Positions 1-11,187 of a stretch of DNA of 64,000 nucleotides are shown here, in pieces. Position 1 is the stretch's first letter. Every line of letters begins with the position of its first letter. This DNA comes from Rosa chinensis (Eukaryota > Streptophyta > Magnoliopsida > Rosales > Rosaceae), in the NCBI RefSeq assembly GCF_002994745.2, contig NW_024387548.1, forward strand, positions 1 to 64,000, read 5' to 3'. The notes under the pieces were generated by a model. It was not told the origin of the DNA, did not search any database, and worked only from the letters and a program-made list of their open reading frames with translations. Made by a program: the position numbers and the translations under genes.

Positions 1-1732
1 CAAGAATGAGTGGATTTCGGCAATTGGATTAAAGGCCCATAAAAGCCCATGGAATTAGGGTTTGTGACGCAAAGAATAAACCCTAGGAGTTGTTGCCGTA
101 AAATCCTAAGAGTAAACAAGGAAGTTGGCCGTGAAAATCAGAAATTAAAAGAAGATTTCGGTGGAGATTTTTCTAGGGCTATTTTTATGGAAAGAAAATA
201 TTCTTGGAGGAGTAATTTTATGTGTTTGCCGTGCAAAGGAGAGAGTAAAGAGGTAATCAACGTGAAAATCAAGAAACCCTAGGGTGATTGACGCCAGAGA
301 AATTCAAGGGAGAAATAAAAGGAAAGAGAAAAAGGTGGAGACCAAGAAAAGCTCAAAGAAGTCTAGATACATTCTATATTCCTAAAGGAATTTTGGCCGA
401 ATTTAAAGTATAAAATCAGAATATTATCAAGGGAATTTCGGCCAAGATTATTAGGGAATTAAATGGAATTTTGTGATTGGTTGAACCACCTCATAGGGCT
501 ATTTGCAAGATATTATTGGAGGAAATTTGTGGAATTTTCAGATTAATTCCATGAGTTTTACACGGCTTGGAGAGCAAGGAGGCCGTCCCCTATATATTCT
601 CCCTTTTCTCAACGTCAAGGGTTCCCCTCCTTTATGTTTTACACTTTAGAAAAAAATCAGAAATCTCTCTAGCATAGCCGTGAGTTCTCCACCCTCTAGA
701 GCAAGCCACGAGTTCAAGCAAGGCCAAGGGAGAAGAAGAATTGCCGTGAGCATCATCCTCCATCACCATCCTTGAAGCTTGCTTTCGAGATTCAAGGACC
801 ACCACATCAATTGTTCATCACCATCTCCATCTCACGGTGTAATCCGATTCTCCTTTGTAACCTTTGCTTTGATTTCGTTGGTTTTGTTCTAGTTGACATA
901 TATGTATGAACAAATATTAATTTCTGGAATTTTTATGATTAATTGAGAATTTCAGATTCTATTATTGTGATTCGAGAGTTGCTTATGTGGGTTTGTTTAA
1001 TTAAATTTGCGTTATAGATAACTTTTGTATTTTAATCTTATGTGGTTGCAAACACTTAGGGTTTCGATATAATTGTGCTAGGTTTAAGAACATGAAATCG
1101 ACTTTGTTTTGTGTAAACTTGATCAAAGTAGTAAAGGTTTTGCACAAGATCGAATTAATTAACGAGGATTGCAATTAGGTGGACTTTTCCATACTAAGTT
1201 GTACACTTGAGTTGATAGCCTTTCTCTATGTGTAATGCGTTAAACATGACATGATTGACTAGCTTTCTAGGGTTGATTGCATGTTGATTGGATTAATCTA
1301 GGTGCTTTCGCTTAGATTAATTAGCATTGAAAAGTAAAAAATGGGAAATTGTTTGCTTTTAACGTTTCACATGATCAACTCCTTTCTCATGACTTAGATG
1401 AACAATATTAGGGTTTGAGTCAATTTTAATCATATGTTTCGATTTTGATCTTTGTTCTCTCATTCCATTCGTATTTTTATGTTTTTGCATTTTAATTGTT
1501 TTGTTAACTTAGTTTTATTTTCGAAAAACCAAAACAAAATCCCCCCTTTTCGTGTACAATGTTTATAGTTGTGAATATCTTTGTGAATATTATACTTTGT
1601 TTTAATTTAATTGTTTAATTGTTTGACAATGACAGGTGTACCCTCAATCCCCGGAATAGAACGATCCCTATTTATTACGTACTACTAATGACATTTCAGG
1701 GTTAAATTATGCGCTTGCTTTCGGGCGCATCA
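1..1732 (+). mobile_element. LTR of Athila-like family A (A3-like), 5' part outside window
   Basis: This is the 3' part of a family A LTR cut by the window edge. It aligns by eye with the later LTRs: the 'cccatggaattagggtttgtgacgc' region near 50, a TATA-like TATATAT at 591-597, an exon-like GAAG-rich stretch at about 700-840, a T-rich part, then GACAGGTGTACC and CCCTCAATCCCCGGAATAG near 1640, and the terminus GGGCGCATCA. What follows (CTTAGGATGCCC) is not a PBS but the 3' noncoding region of another A element, so this is a solo LTR or the 3' LTR of an element inserted there. The left end and target duplication cannot be seen. Confidence 0.85.
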
Positions 1733-3358
1733 CTTAGGATGCCCTTTCAACTGTCTAGGATGATTCTATATCTCTGAAATTACGACTAAAAGAGAATCAA
1801 AAATTGAGATGACTGTAAAATGGTATTCTTTGGTTAATTGAGATATATGAAAAATGTGTGCCTTGTAGTGGATATGGATTTCGTGACTTTGGTACAGAAT
1901 ATGAGCATGTTAAGATGAGTTTTGATTCATATAGACCCATGTGAGATAATTGAGCCATGTCCCTTTTTATTGGAGTGATAATTGAAAATATATTCTTATT
2001 TTTGGCGATGTTTTGATAATCTCATTATTCTTCATTTGATTGACTACTTGCCATAGATTAAGTTTGATGGACTAGAGAATGCTAGAATTCACTCTTGTGC
2101 TTGTTGAGACGTTATATCAATACATGGCCCTGATTCTGGAAAGGATAGAGGCAACCTAGGAATACCACCATTGCCATATAAACCTGTGTCCCTATTTGTG
2201 CCCGTCGTGGGTCCCCTAGATAAACCCCTTTTAGCCTACGTTAAGCCTTTTCTTCATCACCCTTAAAAATCTTTAACCTAAAACTTAGTATAGCTATAAC
2301 CCTACCCTTTGTTCTAAGAACTTAGTGGAGCTAAACTGAGACTTTACTTGAAGATTTTTGGCGTCCATAATGAAGAATAAGAAGAGGTGAAAGCTCAAGT
2401 GTGGGGGTAGACTTGTCCATAAGAGAAAAATGTATGAAAAAGCCGAGAAAAAGAAAGTGAAAAAGAAAAAGTGTACGGCTAGAAAACAAAAAGAAAGAAA
2501 AGATGAAATATCTATGGATTTTAGTCCCCATACTTGGTGAGTTTGGAGTTTACTTTGATTTGAAGGCCCATTACAGAAAAATTTGGCCTTTGTCCAACTC
2601 ATTAGTAAAAGGAAGTTTAGAGTGAAGTTTGGGCCCAACATGAAGACATTAGGCCCTTTATAACGCCCCCATGGGAAAGTGACGTTTTTGCATACTTGGT
2701 GATTTCTAAGAGTCTCTCTACATTTGCATGAGCTCCGCTAGGTTTTTAGGACACTTTGTTAAATTCCTTACCTTCGTTTCTTTAAACCTTGAGCCATGGC
2801 CCCATTACAACCTTATAAGACCTTCTTGATCCTTAAGATGGGACAGCCTTGATGTGGAGATGAGTTACAAGAGTTGAACCTATGGCTTGGGTCCATCTGT
2901 GCAAGTAGTTGATGTCCTTCATGAGATCTTTAAAAGAAATTTATACATGTGCTTTCGTTTCTTGCAATATGTGATACACTTGCTATCTTTCACATATACT
3001 TGAGTGTATAAGCTTTTAAGCATTGCCATAATCTGAGAGAAGAAAGAGTGGATATACTTGTGAGGATTTGAATCATACTTGTTTGAAACATGCTTAACAG
3101 AAACCATCACCATTGTTCCAACCAAGTCCTACTTGTGTATATGTAACTTATGTGTTTTAATTAACTCTCGAATGCCTAAACATTGATTCTTGGTGAAGTG
3201 CTAATCTTGGTGTTATGAAAGTAAGAGATTGCTGAGACAAAAAGTTAAAGGGCAATAGAGTCTGTTATGTGTCAAGTCTTTAAATTTTCGTTGAGTCGTA
3301 GTCGTGTCTGTGTTGTGATTTTGCTAAGGGACTAGCAAAAGCTAAGTGTGGGGGAATT
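1733..3358 (+). mobile_element. 3' noncoding internal region of a family A element
   Basis: This sequence is near-identical to 36880-38491 and to parts of 26620-28204. It has no credible coding frame; the open frames here are short, antisense and not shared between copies. It holds the middle polypurine-like motif AAGTGTGGGGG at 2397-2407, followed by a block of almost pure purines (about 2420-2500), and ends in the polypurine tract at 3344-3358, directly before the LTR. It is the right part of an A element inserted in the pol gene of a family B element. Its 5' half lies outside the window. Confidence 0.85.
3344..3358 (+). promoter_or_regulatory. Polypurine tract (PPT)
   Basis: AAGTGTGGGGGAATT abuts the LTR start TGATAGGAGC at 3359, the place and composition expected for the plus-strand primer of reverse transcription. 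Confidence 0.8.
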
Positions 3359-5517
3359 TGATAGGAGCATTTTAATGCGACGTTTTAACTGCATTTCCCT
3401 ACATTTTTCTGCGCCATTTCCTTGAAAAATCCCTGTTTGGGAAAGTTTCCATTCTTTGATTGGGAAAGTTCCTTATTGTAGAAAGTTTCCATTTTTGTCT
3501 TCATTTCTCATTTCTCATTTCTCATTTCTAGAAAGTTTCTATTTTTCATTTTAGTAAGTTTCTATTTTTCATTTTTAGAAACTTTCCATTTCTCAATTTT
3601 AGAAAGTTTCTATTTTTCAAATTAGGTAAGTTTCCATTTTTCATATTAGTTTCTATTTTCAGGACCTCCGAGCTAAAAAGTGGAAATGAATGCACGAATG
3701 GAAAGAGGAGCTTGCGAACTCAAGACGAACGAATATGAGAAGAATTGGCCACACATTTGAGCAGAAATGAAGAACAAGCTTTCCTAATCCAACTAGGAAA
3801 CCCTGCGAAATGGAGGAAGGCTTTCCGAGCAAGTTTCCAACGCAACCATGAAAAAGAAATGGAAAAATAATGAGTTTTGCGTTGGAAGATGAGAAGACTT
3901 GAAGTTGAAGAGGCCGAGAGAACTCTATGGATTTTCGGCAAAATGGATCAAGGCCCATCAAAAGCCCATGGAATTAGGGTTTGTGACGCATGGAGGAACC
4001 TAGGGTTGCATTGCCGTGAAAATCAAAAGGAGGAGGCAAAAGTGGCGTGAAAAATCAAGGGAAGAATCAAAGATTACGCAAGAGATTTTCTAGGGTGGAG
4101 TTTAAGGAAAGAAATCAAGAAAGAGACCAAATTGCGTCTAGGTTCATTCCTAGAAACCCTAAGCATGTTTTGGCCGAAATATCAAGAAGAAAATCAGAAA
4201 ATATTCAAGGAATTTCGGCAAGAAATATTAGGGTATCTCCTTGGAGTTTTATGATTGGTTGGATGACACACTAGGGCTTACTTGGCAATTTCTCATTGGT
4301 GGAAGGCATGTGGAATTATTAATTTAATTCCTTGGTAAATAAATCAGAAAACTCACGGCTTGGAAGCCAAGACATGCCGTTCCCTATATATAACACCCTA
4401 GACGTCTCCAACACTTTACAATTCAGAAAATTCTCTCTACGCGCGGAAGCTCTCTCCATTCTCTAGTGCAACTTTTGGCGTTTTCAAGCAAGGAAGGAAG
4501 AAGCAAGCTTAGGCCGTGAGCATCATCATCCATTCCACCTTGAAGCCGTGTACTTTGAAGCTTGCTTTCGAGTTTCATTAGTTCATCATTCGAGTTATTC
4601 ATCCATCTCTCCATTCACGGTGTAATTCAACCTTCTTTCTTGTAATCACTTTTGATTCTCCTTGTTTGATTTCGTTGGATGTTGTTCTAGTTAACGTTTA
4701 TGTTTGAACAAGGTTTATATTCTGAAAATTTATGATTGATTAAGGATTTTCGATTTCTATGTTGTGATTCCAAAGTTGCTTATGTGTGATTGTTCGATTG
4801 AGTTTGCTTTATAGATAACTTTTGTATTTTAATCTTATGTGGTTCGAAACACTTAGGGTTTTGATATGAATGGTGCTAGTTTAAGAACATGAAATCGACT
4901 TTTCGTTTTGTGTAAACTTGAATCAAAGTAGTAAAGGTTTTGGACAAAAATCGAATTCAATTGAAGAGGATTGCAATTAGGTGAACTTATTCATACTAAG
5001 TTGTACACTTGAGTTGATAGCCTTTCCTTGAACTTCTTGCGTTGAACATGTATGATTGACTAGCTTTCTAGGTTTGATTACATGTTGATAGGATTAATCT
5101 ATGTGCTTTCATTTAGATTAATTAGCATTGAAAAGTAAAATATGGGAAATCGTTTGCTTTCGAATGTTTCACATGATCAACTCCTTTCACATGACTTGGA
5201 AGAACAATGTAGGTTTGTATTCGAATTTAATCATGAAATCGGTTTTAATCTTTGTTTCTTACATATCATTCTTGTATTTGTGTTTTTGTTCATACTTAGT
5301 TTTAATTCTTGTTTTTAATTTTCGAAAACCAAACCTAAAACCCCTTTGAATTCGTAAATAATATGTATATGTGTGAATACTATACTTTGTTTTATTTTAA
5401 TTGTTTAATTGTCTTACATTGACAGGTGTACCCTCAATCCCCGGAATAGAACGATCCTACTTGCTTATACTACTAATGATTTTAGGGTTAAATTATATGC
5501 TTGCTCAAAGCGCATCA
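3359..5517 (+). mobile_element. 3' LTR, family A1 (2159 bp)
   Basis: The LTR starts TGATAGGAGCATTTTAATGCG and ends AGCGCATCA. U3 carries a run of imperfect repeats of about 20-25 bp containing GAAAGTTTCYATTTTTCATTTT (about 3440-3660), then the conserved GGACCTCCGAGC block. A TATA box TATATATAA lies at 4385-4393. A T-rich segment ends at GACAGGTGTACC (about 5422), followed by the U5 motif CAATCCCCGG. The LTR joins directly to protease-coding sequence at 5518, so this element interrupts a family B pol gene. The matching left junction is outside the window. Confidence 0.9.
4385..4393 (+). promoter_or_regulatory. TATA box in A1 LTR
   Basis: TATATATAA follows the conserved GCCGTTCCC and sits at the same place in all A1 LTRs. 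It probably sets transcription start about 30 nt downstream. As part of a 3' LTR it could drive reading into the adjoining pol fragment. Confidence 0.6.
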
Positions 5518-6209
5518 ATCATTGTGACACCAGGTTTGAAAATGTGATGTTAGACTTAGGGGCATCCATAAATGTTATGCCTTATCATTTGTATGTGTCC
5601 CTAGGTCTAGGCCCTCTTAAGAGGGATAATGTTGTTATTCAACTTGCTGATAGGTCTAACAAATACCCTCAAGGGTATGTTGAGGATGTTCTTGTGCAGG
5701 TAAACCATCTGATATTCCTGCGGATTTCTACGTATTGGACATGGAGGAATCACCCTAAATACCACTCATTACTTTTAGGGCGTCCCTTTATGAGGACTGC
5801 AAGAACTAAAATCGACGTGTACAAAGGGACTCTCACCATGGAGTTTGATGGTGATGTTATACGCTTCAACATTCTTGAAGCCATGAGGTACCCTGTTTCT
5901 GATTTGAAACCTTGCTTTGCTATTGATGTAGTTGATTCACTCGCGCAGGTTTTCTCTGAAGCAATGGTTGAGGATGAATTGGCTCTGATCCTAGAGGACG
6001 GGGTCGGATATGATGCAAATGGGGAACCTATCCCCAAGGTTGAGTGGGACGTTGAGGAGCCTAGAGTGATCAAGACTGTGGCCTCACTGGAGGCTCAGCC
6101 TATAAAGAGGTCAATTTCCTATTTGTCAATTCCGGTTTCTACTAATAAAATGCAACCCTCTATTGTTCAGGCACCCAAGTTGGAATTGAAGGCCTCCCTG
6201 AGCATTTGA
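5518..6209 (+). pseudogene. Family B pol: aspartic protease and linker, interrupted
   Basis: An Athila-type retroviral-like aspartic protease domain from a family B polyprotein. The active-site motif LDLGAS with the following NVMP is encoded at about 5548-5580. Further marks are the ADRS/YPQG flap region and the LLLGRPFMRTARTKIDVY segment typical of plant Ty3/gypsy proteases. The gag part is absent because an A1 LTR ends at 5517. An open frame of 266 codons begins at an ATG inside that LTR (5409) and reads through the junction into protease, so its first 36 or so codons are LTR sequence, not gag. The frame runs past the protease into the acidic protease-RT linker and stops at 6209. Compared with the A copy at 19700-20270 the middle (around 5720) is out of register, consistent with small indels. 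Almost certainly inactive. Confidence 0.85.
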
Positions 6210-7700
6210 AGTACACGTACCTAGGAGAAAAGGAGACCCTCCCAGTGATCATATCATCAACGCTGGAGGTAGAGCAAGAAAGAAAGTTGGTGGACGTGTT
6301 GAAGAAGCACAAGACTGCCATTGGTTGGACTCTAGCAGATATCAAGGGGATCAGCCCAACCACGTGTGTCCACCGGATCCTGTTAGAAGATGGCGCCAAG
6401 CCCAAGAGAAGCCCAAAGACGTCTACATCCGCCCATGATGAAGGTGGTCCAAGACGAGGTGATCAAGTTGCTAGATTGTGGGGTGATCTACCCCATTTCT
6501 AATAGTAAGTGGGTCTCTCCAGTGCAAGTGGTGCCCAAGAAGTCTGGGGTGACAGTGGTGAAGAACGAGGATAATGAGCTAGTGCCCCAGAGATTAGTCA
6601 CTGGTCATAGGGTATGTATCGACTACCGGAAGCTGAATGCCACAACGAGGAAGGATCATATGCCCTTGCCTTTTATTGACCAGATGTTGGAGCGTTTAGC
6701 GGGCCATTCCTACTATTGCTTCTTGGACAGATATAGTGGGTACAACCAGATCTGCATAGCCCACGAGGATCAGGAGAAGACGACCTTCACATGCCCCTTT
6801 GGGACCTTTGCTTATAGGCGCATGCCCTTCGGCTTATGCAATGCACCAGGTACTTTCCAAAGATGTATGCTTTCCATTTTCTCAGAATACATTGAAAATA
6901 TTATTGAAGTCTTTATGGACGACTTTAGTGTCTTTGGTAAAGATTTTGATACTTGTTTAGAGAATCTAGGATTGATACTTGAGAGGTGTGTAGAAACTAA
7001 CCTTGTGCTGAATTGGGAGAAGTGTCACTTCATGGTGACACAAGGAATAGTGTTAGGACACATAATATCTGATAGGGGCATTGAGGTAGATAAGGCTAAG
7101 GTTGATCTTGTACGTCACTTACCCTCCCCACAACTGTGAGGGAGGTACGCTCTTTTCTTGGCCATGCAGGATTTTACAGGCGGTTTCATCAAAGACTTCT
7201 CCAAGGTGGCGAGACCTATGTGTGCCCTATTGCAAAAGGACGTGCCCTTTGTGTTCAATGAGGATTGCAAGAAGGCTTTGAAAAGCTCAAGGAGTTGTTG
7301 ACCACGGCCCCCATCATATGCCCTCCGGATTGGAGTCTACCCTTCGAGCTTATGTGTGATGCATCGGACTATGCTGTTGGAGCTGTGTTGGGCCAGAGGA
7401 AGGATAAGAAGCCCTGCTATTTACTATGCTTCTCGGACCCTCAACGACGCCCAGCTCAACTACTCCACCACTGAAAAAGAACTCTTAGCTATAGTCTTTG
7501 CTTTAGATAAGTTTGTTCTTATTTATTGCACTCTAAAGTAATTGTTTACTCTGACCATGCAGCCTTGAGATATCTGATGATCAAGAAGGAGGCCAAGCCC
7601 AGATTGATTCGATGGATCCTGTTGCTTCAGGAATTTGACTAGAGATCAAGGACAAGAAGGGCAGCGAGAATGTGGTGGCGGACCATTTGAGCAGGATAAT
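6206..7700 (+). pseudogene. Family B pol: reverse transcriptase and RNase H, frameshifted
   Basis: Ty3/gypsy reverse transcriptase followed by RNase H, in several frames. The linker motif AIGWTLADIKGISP lies near 6320. RT motifs follow: the VSPVQVVPKK region, CIDYRKLN (about 6617), the palm motif [23 protein letters not shown], and the catalytic box FMDD at 6912-6923 (the two Asp are intact, F replaces the usual Y). RNase H shows [14 protein letters not shown] (about 7350), the EKEL glutamate and the [11 protein letters not shown] end (about 7665). Breaks are visible near 6400, 7135, 7200-7260, 7430 and 7530-7640, mostly consistent with single-base losses. Compared with the A copy (20290-21870) the domain order is the same, so this is decay and not rearrangement. 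Confidence 0.88.
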
Positions 7701-9046
7701 ACATGAGGAGGACGTCCAGCCCCTACAGGAAACTTTCCCAGATGAGCAGCTCTTTGGGATAGAGGTTAGTGTGCCCTGGTATGCGGATATAGTTAACTAT
7801 TTAGTCACTAGGAATTTCCTGACACACTTTCCAAAGCTAGTAAGGATAAATTGAAGAAAATGGCTAGGCACTTTATTTGGGATGAGCCCTATTTATGGAA
7901 ACATTGTAGTGACCAAGTCATTAGGAGATGTGTCCCAGAGTCTGAGCATAGGTCAATTCTGTCATTTTGCCATAGTGAGGCTTGTGGAGGCCACTTTGGG
8001 CCTCGTAGAACAGCCTTGAAGGTCTTAGATTGTGGATTTATTGGCCACTATTTTCAAGGATGCAAACTTGTTTTGTATTTCTTGTGATAGGTGCCAACGG
8101 ACTGGTAATCTTGGCCCAAAAGATCAAATGCCCATGAGCCCAATAATAAATGTAGAAATTTTTGATGTTTGGGGCATTGACTTTATGGGCCCATTTCCTC
8201 GTCTAATGGTTGTTTATATACTATTGGCTGTGGACTATGTATCAAAGTGGGTGGAAGTAAAGCGCATCCAGGACTAACGATTCAAAAGTGGTTGCAGGTT
8301 TTTGAAAACTAACATATTTTCCAGGTTTGGAGTGCCACGTGTGCTAATCAGTGATGGAGGTTCTCACTTTTTGCACCGTAAATCGAGGCTTTGCTGAAGA
8401 AGTATGGGGTAACCCATAAGGTGTCCACGCCCTACCACCCTCAGACCAGTGGCCAAGCAGAGGTATCCAACAGGGATCAAGAGGATACTCGAGAAGACAG
8501 TGGGCCCGACAAGGAAGGATTGGAGCGAGATTGGATGATGCGTTGTGGGCCTACAGAACGGCCTACAAGACGCCTATTGGGATGTCTCCCTTTGGTTGGC
8601 CTACGGAAAAGGCATGCCACCTTCCAGTGGAGCTAGAGCACAAGGCTTGGTGGGCTGTCCAGATTCAATGGATTATGATGAGCGGGCCTACATAGGAAGC
8701 TACAGCTAAATGAGCTTGAGGAGATAAGGAATGAGGCCTACGATGCTTCATGGATCTACAAGGAGAAGACAAAGGCCTACCATGACAAAATGATTCGCGG
8801 AAAAAGCTTCCAAGTGGGCCAGAAAGTTCTGTTATTCCATTCCAGACTTAGCTATTCCGCAGGTAAACTTCGTTCTCGTTGGGTTGGCCCATTTATAGTT
8901 CAAATGTGTTTGCTCATGGTGCTGTAGAGTCAAGAGTGAGAAGACGGGGAAGGAGTTCAAGGTAAATGGGCATCGTCTCAAGCCCTACTATGAGTCCTTG
9001 GTGGGCACACATTGGAAGAGATACCCTCCAGGAGGCACCCCATGAC
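7701..9046 (+). pseudogene. Family B pol: integrase, frameshifted
   Basis: Integrase part of the same polyprotein. The N-terminal zinc-binding region (CHSEACGGHFG, then CDRCQRTG) lies at about 7968-8103. The core shows the first catalytic Asp in [10 protein letters not shown] (about 8171), the second in LISDGGSHF (about 8345), and the third acidic residue in the QAEVSNR context (about 8455). The C-terminal GPY/F-like module (RWVGPF) with HGAV and [10 protein letters not shown] (to about 9000) has no chromodomain, which fits Athila and excludes chromoviruses. Frame breaks occur near 7852, 8040, 8270-8400 and 8500-8900. The end of pol runs into CCAGGCTGAAGGACTATAA and then the conserved GCGCTGCATGGGAGGCAACC. 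Not functional as read. Confidence 0.87.
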
Positions 9047-9273
9047 GTGTGACAAGGAGAAGAGTCCAGGCTGAAGGACTATAATATTAAGCGCTGCATG
9101 GGAGGCAACCATTTCAACCGAAGCTGTGAAGGAGCCATCAACGAGAGTTTGACATTTCTATCCTTCACTTGCTTAGGTTGAATTGTACTTGTGTCTTTGT
9201 TTGTTTGTTTGTTGTTTTACCCTTCTCTTATTTTCGTAGCCCCCCCTATTAGGGTTATATACCATATTTTTGC

Positions 9274-9308
9274 CTACATTGAGGACAATGTAGATTCTAA
9301 GTGTGGGG
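9274..9308 (+). promoter_or_regulatory. Hairpin plus first PPT-like motif (family B)
   Basis: CTACATTGAGGACAATGTAG is a perfect 8-bp stem with an AGGA loop, followed 5 nt later by AAGTGTGGGG (9299-9308). The same pair recurs in family A (36742-36777 and 26353-26387). Confidence 0.6.
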
Positions 9309-10000
9309 TGGGTTTACACCTTTATTTCAGAATTTTTTCAGTTTAAAAAAAAAAAATTTAAAAAATGTTGGTTTAGAGTCTTTTTGTTTGTTTGAGTCTT
9401 AGGATGCTCCTAACGTCTAGGATGAACATGTCTCTGAATTCATGGCTGAAGGTTTTCACATCGAAATAGACTTAATTGAATTCTGTGGTTAATCGACGTT
9501 GTGATGCTTGTATGAAGATTTGAGATAGGATTGTAACTTGGTTCATTAAGCATGCTAGGATTAAGTCTGATTCATTTGACCCTAAGTGAGCTGTTGAGCT
9601 AAAATACTTTCTTTTCGAGTGCTTATTGATAAATTCATAATTTCATGGCTGTATTTGCAAAATCATCATTCTTTGAAATCCAATGATCATGTGCCATAGA
9701 TTTTAATGGACTAGAGAGTACTAGAATCGAGCTGTTGTGACTGTCAAAACTTGTATGCCATAATATGCACTGATCCTGGATAGGATAGAAGGCATTAGGG
9801 TACCACCATAGCCAAACAAGCATGTGTCCCCAATTGTGCCCGTCGTGGGACTTCTTAGAATGAACCCCTTTGAGCCTACGTTGAAAACCTTTGTTTCATC
9901 ACCCTCACTACCCTACCATGAGCTTAGTACAGGATACTCTACCCTTGTCTTAGGGACTTAGTAGAGCATGACATAGTGTGTAGGGGTGACGATGAACGAC

Positions 10001-10010
10001 AAGTGTGGGG
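10001..10010 (+). promoter_or_regulatory. Second PPT-like motif (family B)
   Basis: AAGTGTGGGG, 702 bp after the first copy, opens the block of nearly pure purines up to about 10130. Its role is unknown; it may be an additional plus-strand priming site. Confidence 0.45.
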
Positions 10011-10845
10011 AGGGGAAAAACCAAGAAAAGAAAGAAGATGCCGTGAAAATGAATGAAAGAAATGAAAAAAAAAATGAAAAAAAGAAAGAAGAAAGCGGCA
10101 AAAGAGAAGAAAATTGAAAAGAAAACTCTTGGGAAATTGTTGAAGTGTGGTTTTGGACTTTCAAATTTGTAGAAGGCTCAAAGTTGAAAATTATGTCTTT
10201 GTCCATTCCCATGTTGGTTAGAGTGAAGGTTTGGTCCAAAACAATGATGACATAAGGTGGTCCATATTGCTCTGCTAGGTCCTTAGGATTTTTGTATCCG
10301 TAATCTTCATTTCGAAACCCTAGCTTAGCCCATTACACTGTTTTAAATGCTGACTTGATCCTTGAGATGGGCAGTCTTTGGTTAGTGGAGTCAGTTATGC
10401 AGTCGAGCTTATGGTTTAGGTCCATTGTGCACTTAGTCATTTCATGAGGTTTTAAAATTCTTTACAAAATGCGTTTATTGATGAATATGCAAGCTGTTTG
10501 TTGCCTTACAATTTATTCTTTGCATATACTTGAGTGTGAAGCTTTTAAGCATAGCCATTTCTGAGAGAAAAATCGAGAGTATGCCTTGTGAGTTTGGATT
10601 GGACTTGTTCGAAACATGCTATCATTCACTGTATACTTAAGTTCTCCATATCTTGCTTAGTCATATGAATGTCACATGTTTATTAACCATGGAATTATCT
10701 ATGCGATTTTGATTAAGTGTTTAACATGAAAGCCATGAGTTTGGAGTCTCTGAGACAACAGTTAGGGGAAGTAGAGTCATTTACTTATTTTTGTCTAGTC
10801 TTTGTCTGTTTGTATTTTTGTTTTGCTAAGGGACTAGCAAAAGCT

Positions 10846-10859
10846 AAGTGTGGGGTAGT
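10846..10859 (+). promoter_or_regulatory. Polypurine tract of family B element
   Basis: AAGTGTGGGGTAGT ends exactly at the LTR start TGATAAGAGC (10860). It is preceded by GCTAAGGGACTAGCAAAAGC, also found before every family A PPT. Confidence 0.8.
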
Positions 10860-11187
10860 TGATAAGAGCAAAAGTGTGACGATGTTATTGAATATGTGCC
10901 CCATTTTAGCCTTGTTTCTCCATTAGTTTAGTGTTTTGAGTCATTGAGTCGTTTTTAGAGTCTTGTTGAGTGTTTGGAGTGAATAAGCGGAAAAGTAAAA
11001 TTCATGAAAGATCCTAGCTGGATCAGATTCCTCACTGTCGACTATTTTTGCGGTCTTTACATTTTATTTTCTCTAGAAAATTCTGATATTCTCCTGCTTG
11101 TTGTAGGAAACTTGCCTGGTTGAACTCTTGGAAACAGCATGATGGAGTCATAAATAAAGCATTAGATATTGACCAAGCATGAAGAAG

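Larger units (their letters stand above)
9047..10859 (+). mobile_element. Family B 3' noncoding internal region
   Basis: About 1.8 kb between the end of pol and the 3' LTR. Athila elements often carry an env-like ORF here; I find no frame that supports one. Conserved landmarks shared with family A are: GCGCTGCATGGGAGGCAACC (9091), a perfect hairpin at 9274-9293, three AAGTGTGGGG motifs (9299, 10001, 10846), an almost purine-only block at about 10005-10130, TAGGATGCTCCTAACGTCTAGGATG near 9400, and GTGCCCGTCGTGGGA (about 9835). The minus-strand counterpart is 57565-59400. Confidence 0.85.

Noticed and set aside
3659..3961. Recurrent antisense ORFs with PFCRKSIEF and FHGCVGNLLGKP in A1 LTRs (also 14524, 31451, 38691, 41991, plus 55400 and 55420)
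   Set aside because: Their repetition only reflects copies of the same LTR. Frames are shifted by indels between copies, and no start context, domain or codon-type conservation supports a protein.
5128..5349. Hydrophobic 73-codon ORF (similar ones at 40168, 43480, 48117)
   Set aside because: T-rich LTR sequence read in one frame; hydrophobicity follows from base composition, and the frame varies among LTR copies.
9047..10859. Search for an env-like ORF after pol, as described in some Athila elements
   Set aside because: No frame longer than about 90 codons, no signal peptide or transmembrane pattern, and no agreement between copies.
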